64,000 nucleotides of DNA from Candidatus Marinarcus aquaticus. Its GTDB lineage: Bacteria > Campylobacterota > Campylobacteria > Campylobacterales > Arcobacteraceae. Numbering within the stretch: the first letter of the stretch is position 1; every line of letters begins with the position of its first letter. The position numbers were made by a program, and so were the translations under genes. The notes beneath the pieces were generated by a model. That model worked only from the letters and a program-made list of their open reading frames with translations. It was not told the origin of the DNA and did not search any database. Positions 62,053 through 64,000 of the stretch are shown piece by piece. Location: assembly GCF_004116335.1 (NCBI RefSeq), contig NZ_PDKN01000001.1, positions 372,001 through 436,000 of the forward strand, in the 5' to 3' direction.

Positions 62053-64000
62053 ATGTTGAAAAAATTAACAATAAAAATGAAATTGATATTGTCATTTTCT
62101 ATTATGGTCGTTTTGATTCTCTTCCTTGCTGTTTACAGTATTCATGGGATTGATAAATCAAGTGATGGCTTTTCAAACTACAGAACAATGGCAAAAAATA
62201 GCCTTATAGCAAGTCGTGTTCAAGCCAATGTTTTAACGATGAGACTCAATGTATTAAATTATCTTAATCAAAAATCTCAACAAGATATTGATGGGTTTAA
62301 TACATATTATGAAAGAAGTTTGGAGTTTGTTGAAACAGCAAAAAAGGATATTTTTGACACTCAACAACAAGCAAATTTATTAAAAATAGAAAAAGACTTA
62401 AATGTTTATCGAGATAACTTTGCTAAAGTGGTTGAGTATATGAAACAAAGAGACGAACTCAAAGAGAATATTTTAGATGTTGAAGGCAAACAAATCGAAC
62501 AAAATTTAACCTCTATTGTTAAAAGTGCTCAACAAAGTAATCAGCTTGCATCAGGCTTAAAGGTGGCAGAGTCGCTTAGAACCTTTTTGCTTACACGATT
62601 ATATACGATGAAATTTTTAGAATCCAACGATAAAATCGATTATGAGCGTGTGCATGAAGAGTTTAAAATATTGCATGATGAGCTTTTAACAGTAGAAAAA
62701 ATGCTTGTTTCAAAAGAACATAAAACAATGATACAGGAGTCTATGAATAGCATTAAAACCTATCAAAAAGCAGTTCAATCAATTTATGAAACGATTAATG
62801 CACGCAATAAAATCATTGATGAATCATTGTCTGTCATTGGTACGACAATAGCTGACTTAAGTGAAGATATAAAACTCTCTATTAAAAAAGAACAAGATCA
62901 AATTGGGCCACAAATAGCCAAAGATAATGCTCAATTAGAGTTGCTTATTATGATTATTTCTGTGATTGTATTGCTCTTTGCTGTTACCTTATCAATTGCA
63001 TTACCTCGCAATATATCGCATTTATTAAGTACATTTCAAAATGGATTAATGAACTTCTTCAAATATTTAAATCGTGAAAATGCAACTGCTGAAATGATTC
63101 CTCTTGAAGGAGAGGATGAGTTCAGTAAAATGTCAGCTGTTGTTAATGAGAACATAGAAAAAACAAAAAAAGGTATTGAAGAGGACAGAAAACTGATTGA
63201 TGAAACCATTGCGGTGTTATCTGAGTTTGAACAAGGGGATCTGTGTCAGCGACTGAATTTAAGTGTTGCGAATCCTGCCTTGATGCAACTTAAAGATGTG
63301 TTGAATAAGATGGCCGATAATTTAGAGAATAATATTGAGAATGTACTGAATATTCTAGAACAGTATTCACAATACAACTATCTAAATAAGATATCAACCG
63401 GTCATTTAAAAGAACACCTATTAAAATTGGCAAGTGGGGTGAACTCTTTAGGAGACTCTATTACACAAATGCTTGTTGAAAACAAACAAAATGGATTGAC
63501 GTTGGATGACAGTTCGCATGTTTTATTAAGCAATGTGGATAAACTCAACGCCAGTTCCAATGAGGCCGCTTCTTCACTTGAAGAGACGGCAGCTGCTCTT
63601 GAACAAATTACAAGTAATGTTCGTTTAAATACAGAAAACATCGCACAAATGTCAACACTCTCTGAAGGTGTGACCTCGTCTGCAAAACAGGGTGAAAAAT
63701 TGGCTAACCAAACCAATACTTCAATGGATGAAATCAATGAGCAAGTTGAATTGATTAATGAAGCGATATCGGTCATAGATCAAATCGCATTTCAAACCAA
63801 TATTCTCTCGCTTAATGCAGCCGTTGAAGCAGCCACTGCAGGTGAAGCAGGAAAAGGGTTTGCAGTGGTTGCACAAGAGGTTCGTAATCTTGCTTCAAGA
63901 AGTGCTGAAGCTGCTGATGAAATTAAATCACTTGTAGAGAGTGCTACTTCAAAAGCAAATCATGGTAAGAGCATGGCGGGAAATATGATTGAAGGGTATA
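62053..64000 (+). CDS. methyl-accepting chemotaxis protein, partial
   Basis: ATG 62053 follows AAAGGAAAAAAG. At least 649 codons are present before the window ends. The protein has a first membrane helix (about residues 9-31), a long helical extracytoplasmic domain of about 260 residues, a second helix near 296-316, a HAMP-like linker and a long cytoplasmic coiled coil. The signalling tip reads [20 protein letters not shown] followed by [21 protein letters not shown], the MCP hairpin. The sensor region is helical and looks like a four-helix bundle rather than a Cache fold. The ligand is unknown. The C-terminus lies beyond the window. Confidence 0.93.
   Translation, partial: MLKKLTIKMKLILSFSIMVVLILFLAVYSIHGIDKSSDGFSNYRTMAKNSLIASRVQANVLTMRLNVLNYLNQKSQQDIDGFNTYYERSLEFVETAKKDIFDTQQQANLLKIEKDLNVYRDNFAKVVEYMKQRDELKENILDVEGKQIEQNLTSIVKSAQQSNQLASGLKVAESLRTFLLTRLYTMKFLESNDKIDYERVHEEFKILHDELLTVEKMLVSKEHKTMIQESMNSIKTYQKAVQSIYETINARNKIIDESLSVIGTTIADLSEDIKLSIKKEQDQIGPQIAKDNAQLELLIMIISVIVLLFAVTLSIALPRNISHLLSTFQNGLMNFFKYLNRENATAEMIPLEGEDEFSKMSAVVNENIEKTKKGIEEDRKLIDETIAVLSEFEQGDLCQRLNLSVANPALMQLKDVLNKMADNLENNIENVLNILEQYSQYNYLNKISTGHLKEHLLKLASGVNSLGDSITQMLVENKQNGLTLDDSSHVLLSNVDKLNASSNEAASSLEETAAALEQITSNVRLNTENIAQMSTLSEGVTSSAKQGEKLANQTNTSMDEINEQVELINEAISVIDQIAFQTNILSLNAAVEAATAGEAGKGFAVVAQEVRNLASRSAEAADEIKSLVESATSKANHGKSMAGNMIEGY

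Noticed and set aside
1-64000. tRNA, rRNA, CRISPR array, transposase or phage genes
   Set aside because: Reading both strands by eye gave no T-loop or rRNA signature, no regularly spaced repeat array and no transposase or integrase motif. A covariance-model scan would be the decisive test.

Overview
The window looks like chromosome of a free-living or marine member of the Campylobacterota, most likely Arcobacteraceae. Pointers are the strongly AT-rich composition, frequent TTG/GTG starts behind good Shine-Dalgarno sequences, histidine kinases with an 'IAHQWRQPLS' phosphoacceptor box, aconitase B with a class II fumarase, a YebC regulator, HydABCD-type [NiFe] hydrogenases in the Helicobacter/Wolinella layout, and a large chemoreceptor. 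This assignment is inference from gene content; no rRNA or tRNA gene was seen. There is no integrase, transposase, IS end, phage module or CRISPR array, so this reads as core plus lineage-specific chromosome rather than an island.

Layout. 1-9.5 kb: edge of a TM2 protein, a DoxX-like gene broken by an in-frame TGA, a lipoprotein, an aldolase-type TIM barrel enzyme, an alpha/beta hydrolase, a periplasmic binding lipoprotein abutting a multi-PAS histidine kinase, and a tightly overlapping minus-strand operon (EamA transporter, a 34-residue membrane peptide, a 56-residue protein, DUF2721), then RidA and RraA. 9.6-16.3 kb: two long Cache-domain histidine kinases and several unknowns. 16.3-18.0 kb: thiol-redox operon (DsbB-like, DsbA-like, TlpA-like). 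18.0-27.9 kb: orphan CheY, small proteins, sulfide:quinone reductase-like flavoprotein, ferritin-like protein, a 37-residue Gln-rich peptide gene, HAD phosphatase, a third Cache kinase and YebC. 27.9-38.7 kb: a minus-strand beta-oxidation operon (fadD, thiolase, fadJ, fadE, an acyltransferase-hydrolase fusion, a thioesterase, an M48 lipoprotein). 38.9-43.1 kb: fumC and acnB. 43.2-58.7 kb: a hydrogenase superlocus. 58.8-64 kb: a repeat-bearing lipoprotein, an unusual RpoN-box-like/GIY-YIG protein and an MCP that runs off the window.

The hydrogenase locus is the centre of interest. A TetR-family regulator overlaps the gene for a cytosolic group 2-type hydrogenase (small and large subunit). Two complete Tat-exported, membrane-anchored group 1-type hydrogenases follow, each with small subunit, large subunit, cytochrome b and maturation protease. 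A degenerate HypF-like protein (HydE position) sits between them and a full-length HypF ends the locus. The first exported enzyme and the cytosolic enzyme carry Asn in place of one proximal-cluster cysteine; the second exported enzyme has the normal all-Cys motif. The palindrome TGAAT-N4-ATTCA occurs twice before the first exported operon and once directly upstream of the start region of the second. This suggests a shared regulon, plausibly governed by the TetR protein, with the cytosolic hydrogenase as a possible H2-related input. Together with fatty-acid oxidation, TCA enzymes, SQR-like sulfide oxidation and many sensors, the window describes a flexible organism using H2, reduced sulfur and lipids.
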